Below are positions 12,247-12,627 of a stretch of DNA of 12,627 bases, piece after piece. Source of the stretch: Oscillospiraceae bacterium (GTDB lineage Bacteria; Bacillota; Clostridia; Oscillospirales; Ruminococcaceae); contig CAAGDT010000076.1 in NCBI GenBank assembly GCA_900768675.1, forward strand, positions 1-12,627, read 5' to 3'. The notes under the pieces are model-generated. The model had not been told where the DNA came from, did no database searches, and saw only the letters and a list, made by a program, of their open reading frames with translations. The position numbers and the translations under genes are program-made. The first letter of the stretch is position 1. Each line of letters opens with the position of its first letter.

Positions 12247-12627
12247 ATGAAAAAGACGAAATTAAGATTATCGGCAATTGCCGCAGTGCTTGCCGCTGCT
12301 CAGCTTGCTTCCTGTAGCAGCGCTCCCGCAGCAACCACAACAACAGCTGCCGAAACAACAGCAGCCGCAACAACCGTTGCTGCAACAGAAGGCGCAGCAG
12401 AGGGCGCAACAGAAGCTCCCGCAGACACTTCCGCAGAGGAAACAGCCGAACCCGAAGCAGCTACCGGCAACGAGGCTATTATCAAGGCTGCCGCAGACGC
12501 AGGAAAGGTAGGCAACTGGGGTCTGGGCAACGAGTACGAAATCCAGGCGCTTCTTACAAAGTACGGACTTCCCACCGACTATATAACAATGGACTTCACA
12601 ATGGACCAGTTCGATACAGACGCAGTA
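12247..12627 (+). CDS. ABC transporter substrate-binding lipoprotein, NMT1/THI5-like (partial, 3' end outside window)
   Basis: The first 127 residues of a binding lipoprotein; the frame is open to the window edge. The signal peptide MKKTKLRLSAIAAVLAAAQ ends in a lipobox LASC with the lipidated cysteine at C23. Next comes a low-complexity linker (about 24-73) made almost only of Ala, Thr, Glu and Pro, which would tether the domain away from the membrane. The folded part begins near 75 (NEAIIKAAADAGKVGNWGLG), followed by EYEIQALLTKYGLP and DFTMDQFDTDAV, resembling the NMT1/THI5-like, SsuA-type binding proteins that pair with NitT/TauT permeases. The ATG follows AAAGGAAG at about 7 bases. Linker codons are strongly repetitive (GCA, ACA, GCT). 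Ligand unknown; the diagnostic part is missing. Confidence 0.88.
   Translation, partial: MKKTKLRLSAIAAVLAAAQLASCSSAPAATTTTAAETTAAATTVAATEGAAEGATEAPADTSAEETAEPEAATGNEAIIKAAADAGKVGNWGLGNEYEIQALLTKYGLPTDYITMDFTMDQFDTDAV

Noticed and set aside
1..12627. CRISPR array, insertion sequence, integrase, tRNA or rRNA
   Set aside because: No regularly spaced direct repeats, transposase motifs, attachment repeats or RNA-gene signatures were seen on either strand.

Overview
The window looks like a chromosomal segment from an anaerobic, probably spore-forming Clostridia member, most likely Ruminococcus-like (Oscillospiraceae). This rests on four things: the cmk-plsC-ispH order with IspH fused to ribosomal protein S1 (an arrangement known from Clostridia), a desulfoferrodoxin/flavodiiron pair, a SleB-type cortex hydrolase, and purine-rich Shine-Dalgarno sites. 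I see no mobile element, CRISPR array, tRNA or rRNA gene.

Layout. (1) 27-3071, minus strand: a nucleoside deaminase with its own consensus promoter, then an oxygen-defence operon of a four-module flavodiiron protein (diiron core, flavodoxin, flavin reductase-like, rubredoxin) followed by a two-centre desulfoferrodoxin. (2) 3072-3429: a divergent control region with two minus-strand promoters and one plus-strand promoter. (3) 3430-6736, plus: a housekeeping operon of cmk, plsC and the ispH-rpsA fusion, closed by a strong terminator. (4) 6791-7445, plus: a strong promoter, an 11-codon leader ORF with an excellent Shine-Dalgarno, and a histidine-phosphatase gene that lacks one. (5) 7512-8322, minus: an AIM24-family gene whose leader holds a branched hairpin. 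(6) 8512-9228, plus: a secreted SleB-like hydrolase with a terminator. (7) 9229-12627, plus: a 255-base gene-free stretch, a perfect-consensus promoter, a leader carrying a full intrinsic terminator, and an ABC importer operon of the NitT/TauT type (ATPase, two permeases, and the N-terminal part of a lipoprotein binding protein cut by the window edge).

How the genes work together. The flavodiiron protein would reduce O2 (or NO) to harmless products using electrons passing through its rubredoxin and flavin modules, while desulfoferrodoxin reduces superoxide. Cmk, PlsC, IspH and S1 serve nucleotide, phospholipid, isoprenoid and translation needs. The ABC operon imports an unidentified small molecule.

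Most of the novelty lies in control signals. The IspH-S1 fusion contains an internal Shine-Dalgarno and ATG exactly at the domain junction, where lysine codon use switches sharply (13 AAA:10 AAG before, 2 AAA:35 AAG after), suggesting that S1 is also made separately. The ABC operon has an intrinsic terminator between promoter and first gene. The phosphatase and AIM24 leaders each hold candidate cis-regulatory structure. These are readings of the sequence; nothing was computed or searched.
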